From DATEOR01 sp963841425 (GTDB taxonomy: Bacteria; Actinomycetota; Thermoleophilia; Gaiellales; Gaiellaceae): a stretch of 64,000 nucleotides of DNA. Position numbers and translations under genes: made by a program. Location of the stretch: assembly GCA_963841425.1 (NCBI GenBank), contig CAWJCL010000001.1:124001-188000 (forward strand). The letters run 5' to 3'. This document shows positions 8,342 through 17,283 of the stretch, one piece after another (position 1 is the first letter of the stretch; every line of letters begins with the position of its first letter). Below the pieces are notes generated by a model. That model saw only the letters and a program-made list of their open reading frames with translations, made no database searches and was not told the origin of the DNA.

Positions 8342-9080
8342 CAAGTGGTCGAGCATCAAGCACAAGAAGGGCGCGGCCGACGCGAAGCGCGGCAAGCTCT
8401 TCTCGAAGCTCTCTCGCGCGATCATCGTCGCGGCGCGCGAAGGCGGGCCCGACCCCGACGCCAACGCGACGCTCGCCACCGCGATCCAGAAGGCGCGCGA
8501 CAGCTCGATGCCGAAGGACAACATCGAGCGTGCGATCGCACGCGGTGCCGGCACATCCTCCGACGGCGACGCCTACGAGCACATCACGTACGAGGGGTAC
8601 GGCCCGAGCGGCGTCGCGGTGTTCGTCGAGGCGCTCACGGACAACCGAAACCGCACGGCGTCGGACGTCCGACACATCTTCACCAAGAACGAGGGCTCAC
8701 TCGGCGAGTCCGGCTCGGTCGCGTGGCTCTTCGAGCGGAAGGGGGTCGTCCTCGTCTCCGACTCGGCGGATGAGGACGAGCTCACGCTCGCCGCGGCCGA
8801 CGGGGGAGCGGAGGACCTCGTCCGCGAAGGGTCGAGCTTCGAGGTGATCGCGGCGCCCGACGACCTCCAGGCCGTGCGCGAAGCTCTCGAGACGGCCGGG
8901 ATCGCCTACGAGTCCGCCGATCTGACGCTGCTCCCGAAGACCACGGTCGCCATCGAGGACGAGAGCGCGGCGAAGAAGCTCCTGAGGCTCATGGACGCGC
9001 TCGAGGAGAACGACGACGTCCAGGACGTCTACGCGAACTTCGACATTCCCGAGCGCGTGCTCGAGAGCGTCGCCACGTAG
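8328..9080 (+). CDS. yebC: YebC/PmpR family protein
   Basis: A 250-residue member of the YebC family, opening with MSGHSKWSSIKHKKGAADAKRGKLFSK (family hallmark) and retaining SSMPKDNIERAI near residue 60 and the GPSGVAV region. Family members have been described as transcriptional regulators and more recently as ribosome-associated factors that help translation of difficult peptide stretches. The position directly upstream of the ruv genes is the classical arrangement. The start ATG at 8328 lies within pdxT and is preceded by a GGGAGGAG purine run that should act as its ribosome site. Confidence 0.95.
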   Translation: MSGHSKWSSIKHKKGAADAKRGKLFSKLSRAIIVAAREGGPDPDANATLATAIQKARDSSMPKDNIERAIARGAGTSSDGDAYEHITYEGYGPSGVAVFVEALTDNRNRTASDVRHIFTKNEGSLGESGSVAWLFERKGVVLVSDSADEDELTLAAADGGAEDLVREGSSFEVIAAPDDLQAVREALETAGIAYESADLTLLPKTTVAIEDESAAKKLLRLMDALEENDDVQDVYANFDIPERVLESVAT

Positions 9081-9138
9081 ACAACTGGCAAGGGTGATTT
9101 CCTAATCCTTCCTGCGTACTGTTGCCGATAAAGGAGAC

Positions 9139-9363
9139 GTGCGCGTAGAAGTGAGTGATCCAACCCTGCTCGAAGACCTGCGGGGCTACCTCCTCAAGAA
9201 CGGCTGCCCGAGCGAGCCCCGGTCGGCCGACATCTGCGAGGTGCGAGTCCTGTGGTCGGAGGGCGAACGTTCCGACTCTGCGGACCGATTGAAGATCTTC
9301 GGGCACCTGCGCGAGTGGTGTGCCGAGCATCCCGGCGTCAAGGCGAACATCCTGACGGCATAG
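9139..9363 (+). CDS. Small conserved-looking protein of unknown function
   Basis: A 74-residue soluble, acidic protein beginning with GTG at 9139 after an AAGGAG motif at 9131-9136 (spacing of only 2 nt; a second in-frame GTG at 9151 is possible). Features: two Cys (GYLLKNGCPSEP and REWCAEHPG) and an N-terminal RVEVSDPTLLEDLRGYL helix. No family is recognised. It sits between yebC and ruvC, 58 and 49 nt from its neighbours, so it probably belongs to this DNA-repair cluster by transcription. Confidence 0.65.
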   Translation: MRVEVSDPTLLEDLRGYLLKNGCPSEPRSADICEVRVLWSEGERSDSADRLKIFGHLREWCAEHPGVKANILTA

Positions 9364-9400
9364 GCTCTGCGCACGGGGCAGGAACGTCCGCTCTCGTGCG

Positions 9401-9406
9401 TAACCT
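9401..9406 (+). promoter_or_regulatory. Putative -10 (TAACCT) for ruvC
   Basis: TAACCT lies 6 nt before the ruvC GTG at 9413; no ribosome-binding site intervenes. No LexA-type palindrome is visible here, so the ruv genes do not look SOS-controlled from this promoter. Confidence 0.4.
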
Positions 9407-9412
9407 CGATGC

Positions 9413-9910
9413 GTGAAGGTCCTCGGTATCGACCCGGGTACTGCAGCGTGCGGATACGGAATCGTCCACGCAAACGGCGGCCGCCTCAGGGCGGTCGAGT
9501 TCGGGTGGTGGCAGACGCCTGCCCGAGAGCGTCCAGAGCTGCGCCTGAAGCAGATCCACGACGCGATCGCGGAGCTCATCGACCGGCACGAGCCGGAGGC
9601 GGTCGCCCTCGAGGAGTCATTCGTCGGCGCCGACGCCCGCACCGCGCTCTCCGTCGGGCAGGCGCGCGGCGCCGCGCTCGTCGCCTGCGCGTCCGCAGGC
9701 GCGTTCTGCGCTGAGTACCCGCCCGCGAGCGTGAAGCACGCGGTGTGCGGCTACGGCCGTGCCGACAAGGCGCAGGTGCAGCGGATGGTGAAGGCGATTC
9801 TCGGGCTCGCCGAGCCGCCGAAGCCCCACCACGCGGCCGACGCGCTGGCCGTGGCGATCTGCCACGCGCTGGCGCCGCCGCTCGCCGCTCTTGCCGGGAG
9901 CGCGCGGTGA
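9413..9910 (+). CDS. ruvC: Crossover junction endodeoxyribonuclease RuvC
   Basis: A 165-residue RNase H-fold Holliday junction resolvase. Acidic active-site residues are visible: Asp7 in VLGIDPGTAACGYG, Glu67-68 in VALEESFVG, and Asp143 with His140 in KPHHAADALAVA. It cuts four-way junctions held by RuvAB. Translation begins at GTG 9413. The stop overlaps the ruvA start by 4 nt (GTGA), so the complex subunits are translationally coupled. Confidence 0.96.
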   Translation: MKVLGIDPGTAACGYGIVHANGGRLRAVEFGWWQTPARERPELRLKQIHDAIAELIDRHEPEAVALEESFVGADARTALSVGQARGAALVACASAGAFCAEYPPASVKHAVCGYGRADKAQVQRMVKAILGLAEPPKPHHAADALAVAICHALAPPLAALAGSAR

Positions 9911-10476
9911 TCTCGCGCCTCCGCGGCAAGGCCGTCGCCTGGGACGCGGACGGTCTGGTCCTGGACGTGAACGGCATCGGCTACCGACTCTTCGCCACTC
10001 CGGCAGCGGTGAAGAAGGCGGACGGGGCAGATGAGGTCGTCCTGGAGACGCATCTCCACGTGCGCGAGGACGCGATGCAGCTCTTCGGCTTCGCGGACGC
10101 CGACGAGCGCGAGCTCTTCGAGCAGCTCCTCTCCGTGTCGGGAGTCGGGCCCAAGGTGGCGCTCGCGATCGTGTCCGGCTATTCGCCGAGCGAGCTCCGG
10201 CGCGCCATCGTCCGCGAGGACGACGCCCTCTTCCAGTCCATTCCCGGGATCGGCAAGAAGACGGCGCAGCGGGTCGTCCTCGAGCTGAAGGAGAAGATCG
10301 CGCCGCTCGCCGCAGTCGACGCACCGCATCTGGGAGCCGGCGACGGTCACATCGTCGCCCGCGACGCGCTGGTCGAGCTCGGGTACTCCGCGGCCGAGGC
10401 CGAGCAGCGGCTGGCTGCGGTCGACCCGGACCTCCCGCCGGCCGAGCGGGTGCGGGAGGCGCTTCGGGCGGCATGA
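9907..10476 (+). CDS. ruvA: Holliday junction DNA helicase subunit RuvA
   Basis: 189 residues from a GTG start within the ruvC stop. The N-terminal OB fold (ISRLRGKAVAWDADGLVLDVNGIGY), two helix-hairpin-helix repeats (SGVGPKVALAIVSG and PGIGKKTAQRVVLELKEK) and a C-terminal RuvB-binding three-helix domain (DALVELGYSAAEAEQRL) are in the expected order. RuvA binds the junction as a tetramer and loads RuvB. It ends 4 nt inside ruvB (ATGA). Confidence 0.96.
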   Translation: MISRLRGKAVAWDADGLVLDVNGIGYRLFATPAAVKKADGADEVVLETHLHVREDAMQLFGFADADERELFEQLLSVSGVGPKVALAIVSGYSPSELRRAIVREDDALFQSIPGIGKKTAQRVVLELKEKIAPLAAVDAPHLGAGDGHIVARDALVELGYSAAEAEQRLAAVDPDLPPAERVREALRAA

Positions 10477-11489
10477 GCGAGGAGCGCGTCACAACTGCCG
10501 TCCTCGTCCCCGAGGACGAGGAGTTCGACGGCTCCCTCCGTCCGCGCAGCCTGGACGAGTTCGTCGGCCAGGAGCGGATCAAGGAGCAACTCGGCATCTC
10601 CCTCGAGGCGGCGAAGGGGAGAGGAGAGGCGCTCGACCACGTCCTCCTCGTCGGCCCGCCCGGCCTGGGGAAGACGAGCCTCGCCTACATCGTCCGCGAG
10701 GAGCTCGGTGTCGGCATCCGCTCCGTGGCGGGCCCGGCCCTCGAGCGCAAGGGCGACATGGCCGCCATCCTCACCGCGCTCGAGGAGCGCGACGTCCTCT
10801 TCGTGGACGAGATCCACCGCCTGAACCGTGCAGTGGAGGAGATCCTCTACCCGGCGCTCGAGGACTACCGCCTCGACATCATCGTCGGCCAGGGGCCCGC
10901 AGCGCGCACGCTCACGCTCGACCTGCCGCCGTTCACGCTCGTCGGCGCGACCACGCGCACCGGTCTCCTCACGACACCGCTCCGCGACCGCTTCGGCATG
11001 ACCTACCGGCTCGACTACTACGGCGCGGAGGATCTCGCGCGCATCGTTCGCCGCTCGGCGCGGATCCTGGGCGTCGAGATCGAGGACGAGGCTGCAGAGG
11101 AGATCTCCCGCCGCGCGCGCGGCACCCCTCGTGTCGCGAACAGGATCCTGCGGCGGGTGCGCGACGTCGCCCAGGTCCGCCACGACGGAGCCGTGACGCT
11201 CGCGATCGCCCAGGAGGCGCTCGGCCTCCTGGAGGTGGACGGGGAGGGGCTCGAGCGCATCGACCGCGAGCTTCTGCGCGCGATCATGGAGAAGTTCGAC
11301 GGCGGTCCCGTCGGGCTCTCGACGCTCGCAGTCTCGCTCGGCGAGGAGCCCGATACGATCGAGGACGTGTACGAGCCGTACCTCCTCCAGCTCGGCCTCA
11401 TCCAGCGCACGCCGCGCGGCCGCGTGATCACGAAGCTCGGGCGCGCCCATGTGGGCGCTGCCGTCAAGGCCGAGTCCTCTCTGTTCTAG
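10473..11489 (+). CDS. ruvB: Holliday junction branch-migration ATPase RuvB
   Basis: A 338-residue AAA+ motor. Walker A is GPPGLGKTS (61-69), Walker B FVDEIHRLN near 110, a sensor/arginine-finger region GATTRTGLLTTPLRDRFG near 155, and a C-terminal winged helix ending in GRVITKLGRAHVG. With RuvA it drives branch migration. Its TAG stop shares a CTAG tetranucleotide with the stop of the convergent VOC gene, so the two messages overlap tail to tail. Confidence 0.97.
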   Translation: MSEERVTTAVLVPEDEEFDGSLRPRSLDEFVGQERIKEQLGISLEAAKGRGEALDHVLLVGPPGLGKTSLAYIVREELGVGIRSVAGPALERKGDMAAILTALEERDVLFVDEIHRLNRAVEEILYPALEDYRLDIIVGQGPAARTLTLDLPPFTLVGATTRTGLLTTPLRDRFGMTYRLDYYGAEDLARIVRRSARILGVEIEDEAAEEISRRARGTPRVANRILRRVRDVAQVRHDGAVTLAIAQEALGLLEVDGEGLERIDRELLRAIMEKFDGGPVGLSTLAVSLGEEPDTIEDVYEPYLLQLGLIQRTPRGRVITKLGRAHVGAAVKAESSLF

Positions 11490-11854
11490 AGGTCGGCGAG
11501 AAGCTCGACGCGGTTCCCGAACGGGTCGCGCGTGGAGAAGCGCCTGCGGCCCTCGATCCGGTCGTCCCAGTCGACGCCGAAGCGATTCGCGACGAGGCGT
11601 TCGGCGAGCTCGTCGAGCCCCGCCGAGCTTCCCACACGAAAGCCGGGATGCGGGCGCCCCGGCGCGAGGTGCGCGTTGTCCGTTCCAAGGTGGAGCTCCT
11701 GCCCGCCCGCCTGGAACCAGATGCCCCCGGAGCGCTCGAGGCCCGCCGGCCGCGGGATCTCCTCGAGCCCGAGCACGTCGCCGTAGAAGCCCCGCGCCTC
11801 GTCTTCGCCGCCCTCGTGGATGGTCAGAAAGGAGTGGTCGAGCCCGACGATCAA
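11486..11854 (-). CDS. VOC (glyoxalase/bleomycin-resistance) superfamily protein
   Basis: A 122-residue single VOC domain: VGLDHSFLTIHEGGEDEARGFYGDVLG at the start, GGIWFQAGGQELHLG in the middle and STRDPFGNRVELLAD at the end, giving the paired beta-alpha-beta-beta-beta modules. Likely metal ligands are His (LDHSF), His (ELHLG) and Glu (RVELL). Substrate unknown. A TTG start at 11854 is chosen because it gives a TTGA overlap with the stop of the upstream gene and begins exactly at the domain; longer alternatives lack domain sequence. Confidence 0.8.
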   Translation of the reverse strand: MIVGLDHSFLTIHEGGEDEARGFYGDVLGLEEIPRPAGLERSGGIWFQAGGQELHLGTDNAHLAPGRPHPGFRVGSSAGLDELAERLVANRFGVDWDDRIEGRRRFSTRDPFGNRVELLADL

Positions 11855-12306
11855 CGGCGGTACTGAAGATCGTGCCAGGACGGAACCGGCGCAAGCTCGA
11901 GGAGCGCGCGACCGCCTCGTGGATCTCGGTAACCGAACTCGGAGCTGCGTTCGTCCCACGCGACCTCGAGGAGGTTCTCTTTCACCCGGTGGTCGAGCCA
12001 GGCGCCGCGGAAGATCAATTTTCTGAGCCAATACACGAGCGATTCGTCACCCATGACCGCGAGTCGCTCCCAGTTGTGGACGAGGTAGTCGCCGAGCTCG
12101 CTCTGGGGCTCCGCGATGCGTCCGTGCGCGGTCAGCTCGACGAGGTCGGCGGTCTCGTCCTCCTCGAGCTCGCCTGCCTCCACAACGCCGAGCTTCACGG
12201 CCGCGGCGTTCACGCGCTGCTCGAAATCCGTCTGGTTGAAGCTGAACCGGTAGCCGAGGAACTCGACGACGAAGTCGTCGCCGGAGAGGTAATTGGTCTC
12301 GGACAC
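11851..12306 (-). CDS. Hypothetical protein, co-transcribed with the VOC gene
   Basis: A 151-residue soluble protein beginning MSETNYLSGDDFVVEFLGYRFSFNQ, acidic, rich in aromatic residues (LGDYLVHNWERLAV, LVYWLRKLIFRGAWLDHRVK). No known domain is recognised. Its stop overlaps the VOC gene start by 4 nt, so the two form a two-gene unit. It is transcribed divergently from recJ, with only 44 nt between starts. Confidence 0.7.
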   Translation of the reverse strand: MSETNYLSGDDFVVEFLGYRFSFNQTDFEQRVNAAAVKLGVVEAGELEEDETADLVELTAHGRIAEPQSELGDYLVHNWERLAVMGDESLVYWLRKLIFRGAWLDHRVKENLLEVAWDERSSEFGYRDPRGGRALLELAPVPSWHDLQYRR

Positions 12307-12337
12307 AGGGCCTGAGAATACCGTCCGACCCGCGCTC

Positions 12338-12343
12338 TACGGT
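12338..12343 (+). promoter_or_regulatory. Putative -10 (TACGGT) for recJ
   Basis: TACGGT lies 7 nt before the recJ ATG at 12351 in the 44-nt divergent gap; no ribosome-binding site is seen. Confidence 0.35.
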
Positions 12344-12350
12344 CTCTTGC

Positions 12351-14210
12351 ATGTACGAGGGCACGTGGAGGATGACTCCGTGCCCCCGCCCCGAGGTCAC
12401 GGCGCTGGCAAGCGCGCTCGGCCTCTCCGAGACGACGGCAAGCGTGCTCGTCAGGCGGGGGTATTCCGACCCTGGGCACGCGCAGGCCTTTCTCGAAGCC
12501 GATATCCCCGAGCACGATCCGTTTCTCCTCGGCGACATGGAGGCGGCGTGCGCGGCGATCCGCGCCGCCATCGCCGACGGGAAGCCGATCTGCGTGCACG
12601 GGGACTACGACGTCGACGGCATCTGCGCCACGGCGCTCGCGGTCACGGTGCTGCGCGAGCTCGGCGCAGAGGTCTCCTGGCATCTGCCGAGCCGTTTCGA
12701 GGAGGGATACGGCCTGTCCGGCGAGACGCTGACGCGCCTGGCCGGAGAGGAAACCGGCATGGTTCTCACGGTCGACTGCGGGATCACCGCGGTGGACGAG
12801 GTCGCGCACGCCAAGGAGCTCGGGCTCGATGTCGTGGTCACGGATCACCACCGGCCGGGCGAGACGCTTCCCGACTGCCCGGTGGTCGCGACGCGCCCTT
12901 CCGACTACCCGTTTCCGGAGCTCTGCGGGACCGGTGTCGTCTTCAAGCTCGCGCAGGCCCTCGGCGCGGCCGGCCTCGACCGCCGGCTCGACCTGGTCGC
13001 GCTCGCCACGGTCGCGGACGTCGTCCCGCTTCTCGACGAGAACCGGGGCCTCGTCGCGGCGGGCCTGAAGCGGCTTGCAGTGACATCGAACCCGGGCCTG
13101 CGCGCGCTCATGGGGGTTGCGCGGGTCGACGCCGCGACCGTCGATGCGGGCGCGATCGGGTTCCGCCTTGCCCCGCGGATCAACGCCGCCGGACGGCTCG
13201 GACACCCGGGCACCGCGCTCGAGCTCCTCCTGACCGACGACCCGAAGGAGGCCGACCGGCTGGCGGGCGAGCTCGAGACGCTCAACCGCGACCGACAGGC
13301 GGTCGAGGACCGGATCCTGCGCGAGGCCCTTGCCCAGGTCGCCGAGTGGCCCGAGGCAAAGCAGCGGCGCCGCGGCTACGTGCTCGCGGGGGAAGACTGG
13401 CACCGCGGGGTCATCGGCATCGTCGCGTCGCGGCTCGTCGAGCGCTTCCACCGCCCGGTCGTGCTCATCGCGGGCGGCGACGAGGAGTGGACGGGCTCCG
13501 GGCGGTCGATCCCGGCCTTCGACCTGCACGGCGCCCTCGGCGCGTGCGCCGGCCTGCTCGGCCGCTGGGGTGGACACAGGGCGGCGGCCGGTCTCTCCAT
13601 CCGTCCCGGGAACGTCGAAGCCTTTGCCGAGGCCTTCGCCGCTCGCGCGGCGGAGGATCTCTCCGAGGAGGACCTCGCTCCCGTCGTGCGCGTGGACGCC
13701 GTCGTTCGCGGCACCGAGCTGACGCTCGACCTCTGCGCGGAGCTCGAGCGCCTGGCGCCGTTCGGGCTCGGGAATCCGGGCGTGACCTTGCTCGCGGTGG
13801 GCTGCGAGCTCTCCGAGCTCGGCGCGGTGGGCGAGGGGAAGCACCTGAAGCTCGCGGTGACCGCCGACGGCGCCCGGTCGGGGGCGATCGCCTTCGGGCA
13901 AGGAAGTCAGCTCGACCGCTACCGGCGGCCGCTGCGCTACGACGTCGCCTTCAAGCTGGCGGCCAACCAGTGGAACGGCTCGGTTTCCCCGCAGCTCGTC
14001 GTCAAGCGCATCTTCGACACACCCGAGCGCTTCGAGGACCTGCGCATCGCCCTCGTCCGTGAGTGGAAGGCGGGCCCGGATGCGTGGTCGGACTTCGCCC
14101 GCGAGGTCTTCGCCGAGCTCGGCCTCGCGGACGGCGGCTCGTGGCGCTCGCTCGTCGAGTCCGAGACCTTCCTTGCCGCCCTCCAGGAGCCCATGCCGCT
14201 CGCCGCGTAG
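12351..14210 (+). CDS. recJ: Single-stranded-DNA-specific exonuclease RecJ
   Basis: 619 residues with the DHH phosphoesterase core: HGDYDVDG (83-90), a second acidic motif TVDCGITAVDE (140-150), and the namesake DHH at 165-167 (VVTDHHRPGE). The DHHA1 domain carries GEDWHRGVIGIVASRL and RWGGHRAAAGLSI, and a C-terminal OB-fold follows. RecJ degrades single-stranded DNA 5'-3' in recombination and repair, in keeping with the adjacent ruv genes. A later ATG at residue 8 (MTPCPRP) is an alternative start. Length is in the usual 560-650 range. Confidence 0.94.
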   Translation: MYEGTWRMTPCPRPEVTALASALGLSETTASVLVRRGYSDPGHAQAFLEADIPEHDPFLLGDMEAACAAIRAAIADGKPICVHGDYDVDGICATALAVTVLRELGAEVSWHLPSRFEEGYGLSGETLTRLAGEETGMVLTVDCGITAVDEVAHAKELGLDVVVTDHHRPGETLPDCPVVATRPSDYPFPELCGTGVVFKLAQALGAAGLDRRLDLVALATVADVVPLLDENRGLVAAGLKRLAVTSNPGLRALMGVARVDAATVDAGAIGFRLAPRINAAGRLGHPGTALELLLTDDPKEADRLAGELETLNRDRQAVEDRILREALAQVAEWPEAKQRRRGYVLAGEDWHRGVIGIVASRLVERFHRPVVLIAGGDEEWTGSGRSIPAFDLHGALGACAGLLGRWGGHRAAAGLSIRPGNVEAFAEAFAARAAEDLSEEDLAPVVRVDAVVRGTELTLDLCAELERLAPFGLGNPGVTLLAVGCELSELGAVGEGKHLKLAVTADGARSGAIAFGQGSQLDRYRRPLRYDVAFKLAANQWNGSVSPQLVVKRIFDTPERFEDLRIALVREWKAGPDAWSDFAREVFAELGLADGGSWRSLVESETFLAALQEPMPLAA

Positions 14211-14371
14211 GGTCAGGCACCCCAACAGGGACGGGGCTTTCACGTCAGAGCCGTCGGCGCACCCAGCTGCCACAGCAAGGGCCGCGTCGACTGGCGGTGC
14301 GATCAGCCCGCAACGTCTCGCATTGCTGAGCATAGAAGGGCGGCCCGAGGGTTTCCGGAAGACCGCCTAGC

Positions 14372-14377
14372 TAGAAT
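14372..14377 (+). promoter_or_regulatory. Putative -10 (TAGAAT) for rel
   Basis: TAGAAT lies 6 nt before the rel ATG at 14384 with no Shine-Dalgarno between, the same hexamer as upstream of pdxS, pdxT and mihF. Confidence 0.5.
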
Positions 14378-14383
14378 GGGTTC

Positions 14384-16594
14384 ATGGCGGATACGGTTCT
14401 GACGGCTTCCGCCGAGCGGCATCACGAGGCGTTCGAGGAGCTGCTCTCGGAGGTCGAGGAGTACAACCCCGAGGTCGATCGGGACCTGCTCGAGCGCGCA
14501 TACCGGTTCGCCTGCGAGGCGCATGAAGGACAGCAGCGCCGGAGCGGGGAGGACTTCGTCCTCCATCCGATCGGAGTCGCGAAGATCCTCGCGGAGCTCG
14601 GGAGCGACGAGTCCACTCTCGCCGCCGGGCTCGTCCACGACGTCGTCGAGGACACTCCGGCGACGATCGAGGAAGTCCGCGCCGAGTTCGGCGACGACGT
14701 TGCGACGCTCGTCGAGGGCGTCACGAAGCTGACGCGAATCCAGTTCCAAAGCCGCGAACAGGCCCAGGCGGAGAACTACCGCAAGATGATCGTGGCGATG
14801 GCGCAGGACCCCGACGTCATCCTCATCAAGCTCGCGGACCGCCTCCACAACATGCGGACGATCGAGTACCTCGGCAAGCAGAAGCAGCTGCAGAAGGCCC
14901 GCGAGACGCTCGAGGTCTACGCGCCGCTCGCGCATCGTCTCGGCATCCACTCCATCAAGTGGGAGCTCGAGGACCTCGCCTTCGCGACGCTGCACCCGCG
15001 CAAGTACTCGGAGATCCAGGCGATGGTCAACCAGCGCCGCGCCGATCGCGAGAAGTTCGTCGAGTCCGCCGGCAAGAATCTGAGGAGGGAGCTCGACAAG
15101 GTGGGCATCCCGGCGGAGATCTCCTTCCGCGCGAAGCACTTCTACTCCATCTACGAGAAGATGGCCAAGCGCGGGAAGGAGTTCAACGAGATCTACGACC
15201 TGACCGCGATGCGCGTCCTCGTCGACCACGAGGGCAAGGAGGGCGAGCGCGACTGCTACGGGGCCCTCGGCGTCATCCACTCCCTCTGGAAGCCCATGCC
15301 CGGCCGCTTCAAGGACTACGTGGCCATGCCGAAGTTCAATATGTACCGATCGCTCCACACGACGGTGATCGGGCCGGAGGGCAAGCCGCTCGAGATCCAG
15401 GTGCGGACGCGCGAGATGCACCGCACGGCGGAGTACGGCATCGCCGCGCACTGGCTCTACAAGGGAAAGAGGGGCAAGAAGGCCGAGGCCGACCAGCTCG
15501 CCTGGATGCAGCAGCTCGCCGACTGGCAGGCGGAGGAGTCCGACCCGCGCGAGTTCCGGCGCGCCTTTCCGGAGCTCGCCTCCGACGAGGTCTACGTCTT
15601 CACGCCCAAGGGCGAGGTCAAGAATCTGCCGGCGGGCGCGACGCCGATCGACTTCGCCTACTCCGTGCACACCGACGTGGGCCACCGCACCGTCGGCGCG
15701 AAGGTGAACGGACGCATCGTCCCGCTCCACTACCGCCTGCAGAGTGGGGACTTCGTCGAGATCCTCACCTCGAAGGGCGCGGGCCGCGGCCCCTCGCGCG
15801 ACTGGCTCTCCCTTGCCACTTCCTCGCGCGCGCGGAACAAGATCCGCCAGTGGTTCAGCCGCGAGACGCGGGAGGGAACGGAGCAGCGCGGCCGCGAGAG
15901 CCTCGAAAACGCCCTCAAGCAGCACAACCTTCCGTACAAGAAGCTCGCGGGCTCGCCGCTTCTCGCGCAGATCATCCGCGAGATGGGGTTCAAGAAGGCC
16001 GAGGACTTCTACCTCGCCCTGGGCTCCGGCAAGCTCCAGGTCTCGCAGGTCGTGAACAAGGTGCTCGGGCGGCTCAAGACCGAGGAGGTCGCCGAGGAAG
16101 AGCCGATCCCGAGCAAGCCGAAGGCCCGCGAGGCGGTCGCGTCGCAGAACTTCGGCATCTCGGTGCCGGGCGTCGAGGACGTGCTCGTTCGTCTCGCCAA
16201 GTGCTGCACGCCGGTGCCGGGAGACGAGATCGCGGGCTACATCTCGCTCGGCAAGGGAATCACGATCCACCGCCTTGACTGCCCGAACGTGAAGGCGCTC
16301 ATGCGCAACCCGGAGCGCTTCACCGACGTGGCCTGGGACGGCGGCGCCTCGCAGAGCTTCCGTGTGCAGATCGCCGTCGTCTCGTGGGACCGCCCGCGCC
16401 TCCTCGAAGACGTCGCCCGGACCTTCGCGGAGCACGGCGCGAACATCGTCGAGTACGGCGGCCACGTCGAGGATCAGATGGCAAAGAACTGGTACGTCGC
16501 CGAGGTCGGGGACATCAAGGCCCTCCGCGGTCTTCTGAACGCCCTCCGCAACATCGACTCGGTCTTCGACGCCTACCGCGTAACGCCGTCCTAG
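14384..16594 (+). CDS. relA: Bifunctional (p)ppGpp synthetase/hydrolase Rel
   Basis: 736 residues with the full long-RSH order. The HD hydrolase half shows His61 (VLHPIGVAKIL) and LVHDVVEDT (His85-Asp86, Glu89-Asp90). The synthetase half shows YEKMAKRGKEFNEIYDLTAMRVLVD and GRFKDYVAMPK; the RFKD form of this motif marks bifunctional rather than RelA-only enzymes. TGS (EVYVFTPKGEVKNLP), a conserved-cysteine segment (LAKCCTPVPGDEI) and a C-terminal ACT domain follow. It makes and destroys the alarmone during starvation. Its stop overlaps the next gene start. Confidence 0.97.
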   Translation: MADTVLTASAERHHEAFEELLSEVEEYNPEVDRDLLERAYRFACEAHEGQQRRSGEDFVLHPIGVAKILAELGSDESTLAAGLVHDVVEDTPATIEEVRAEFGDDVATLVEGVTKLTRIQFQSREQAQAENYRKMIVAMAQDPDVILIKLADRLHNMRTIEYLGKQKQLQKARETLEVYAPLAHRLGIHSIKWELEDLAFATLHPRKYSEIQAMVNQRRADREKFVESAGKNLRRELDKVGIPAEISFRAKHFYSIYEKMAKRGKEFNEIYDLTAMRVLVDHEGKEGERDCYGALGVIHSLWKPMPGRFKDYVAMPKFNMYRSLHTTVIGPEGKPLEIQVRTREMHRTAEYGIAAHWLYKGKRGKKAEADQLAWMQQLADWQAEESDPREFRRAFPELASDEVYVFTPKGEVKNLPAGATPIDFAYSVHTDVGHRTVGAKVNGRIVPLHYRLQSGDFVEILTSKGAGRGPSRDWLSLATSSRARNKIRQWFSRETREGTEQRGRESLENALKQHNLPYKKLAGSPLLAQIIREMGFKKAEDFYLALGSGKLQVSQVVNKVLGRLKTEEVAEEEPIPSKPKAREAVASQNFGISVPGVEDVLVRLAKCCTPVPGDEIAGYISLGKGITIHRLDCPNVKALMRNPERFTDVAWDGGASQSFRVQIAVVSWDRPRLLEDVARTFAEHGANIVEYGGHVEDQMAKNWYVAEVGDIKALRGLLNALRNIDSVFDAYRVTPS

Positions 16595-17283
16595 TGCCCG
16601 AACGGGTGCTCGCGGTCCTCCGGGAGCTCGAGCGCGCGGACGAGCAGATCGGCGCGGCACTCGCGGATCTCGACCGGCTCGCGGGCGAGGTCGCCTCCGT
16701 GCGGGCCAAGGCGGAGGAGCTCGGGGCGTTCGCCGCCCGGCTTCCTGCCGAGCGCGAGAAACGGGCTGCCGAGCTCGAGCGGGCGCAGGGCGAGGCGTCG
16801 GCGGCACAGCGGGTGCTTGGGGAGGCGGAGGAGGCTGTCCGCGCCGCGGGTCCCGAGGACGTGCAAAACGCCGAGCGGTTCCACGTTCGCGCACGCGACC
16901 GTGTATCCGTGGCGGAGCGGCGGGTCACGGAGGCTGCCGCGGCCGCAGGAGACCTGGAGAACCGGGCCGGGGAGGTCACGGTCCAGGGGCACCAGCTGCA
17001 CACGCGGGCCCGGAAGCTCGCCGCGGCGCTTCGCGGCCGGCCTCGCATCGCCGAGGACGCCGGCAAGGAGGTTGCCCCGGGTCTCAACGGGGTCGAAGCA
17101 TGGAGCGAGGTCGCCCGCGCCTCGCTCTTCGTCGCCGGGGGCCAGCTCTCCGCCGAGCGGGAGGCGGTCATTCGCCAGGCGAACGAGCTCGGCGCCGTTG
17201 CTCTCGGCGAGCCGTTGACGGCGATGGGAGCGGGCGCCCTCGCGCGCCGTGTCGAGCAAGGGCTTGCTCACGGCGATGCGTAG
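16594..17283 (+). CDS. Coiled-coil protein of unknown function
   Basis: 229 residues from GTG 16594, which overlaps the rel stop. The sequence is almost wholly helical and Ala/Glu/Arg-rich: a long coiled coil covers roughly residues 5-150 (RELERADEQIGAALADLDRLAGEVASVRAKAEEL onward in heptads). The C-terminal part (ARASLFVAGGQLSAEREAVIRQANELGAVALGEPL) looks globular. No signal peptide, no membrane helix and no family recognised. Coupling to rel upstream and an 8-nt overlap with the glycosyltransferase downstream suggest expression with both. Confidence 0.7.
   Translation: MPERVLAVLRELERADEQIGAALADLDRLAGEVASVRAKAEELGAFAARLPAEREKRAAELERAQGEASAAQRVLGEAEEAVRAAGPEDVQNAERFHVRARDRVSVAERRVTEAAAAAGDLENRAGEVTVQGHQLHTRARKLAAALRGRPRIAEDAGKEVAPGLNGVEAWSEVARASLFVAGGQLSAEREAVIRQANELGAVALGEPLTAMGAGALARRVEQGLAHGDA

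Noticed and set aside
9380..9412. LexA box upstream of ruvC
   Set aside because: No CGAAC-N4-GTTCG palindrome; the ruv genes have only a plain -10-like hexamer.
12210..14333. A 707-codon reverse-strand frame opposite recJ
   Set aside because: No recognisable domain, and recJ on the other strand has all its catalytic motifs.
10473..14384. Expected secD-secF between ruvB and rel
   Set aside because: Often present in actinobacteria at this position, but no SecDF-like membrane proteins are encoded here; noted as absence only, not a feature.
14303..16894. An 863-codon reverse-strand open frame opposite rel
   Set aside because: Shadow of the rel coding strand; no start context, no domain.
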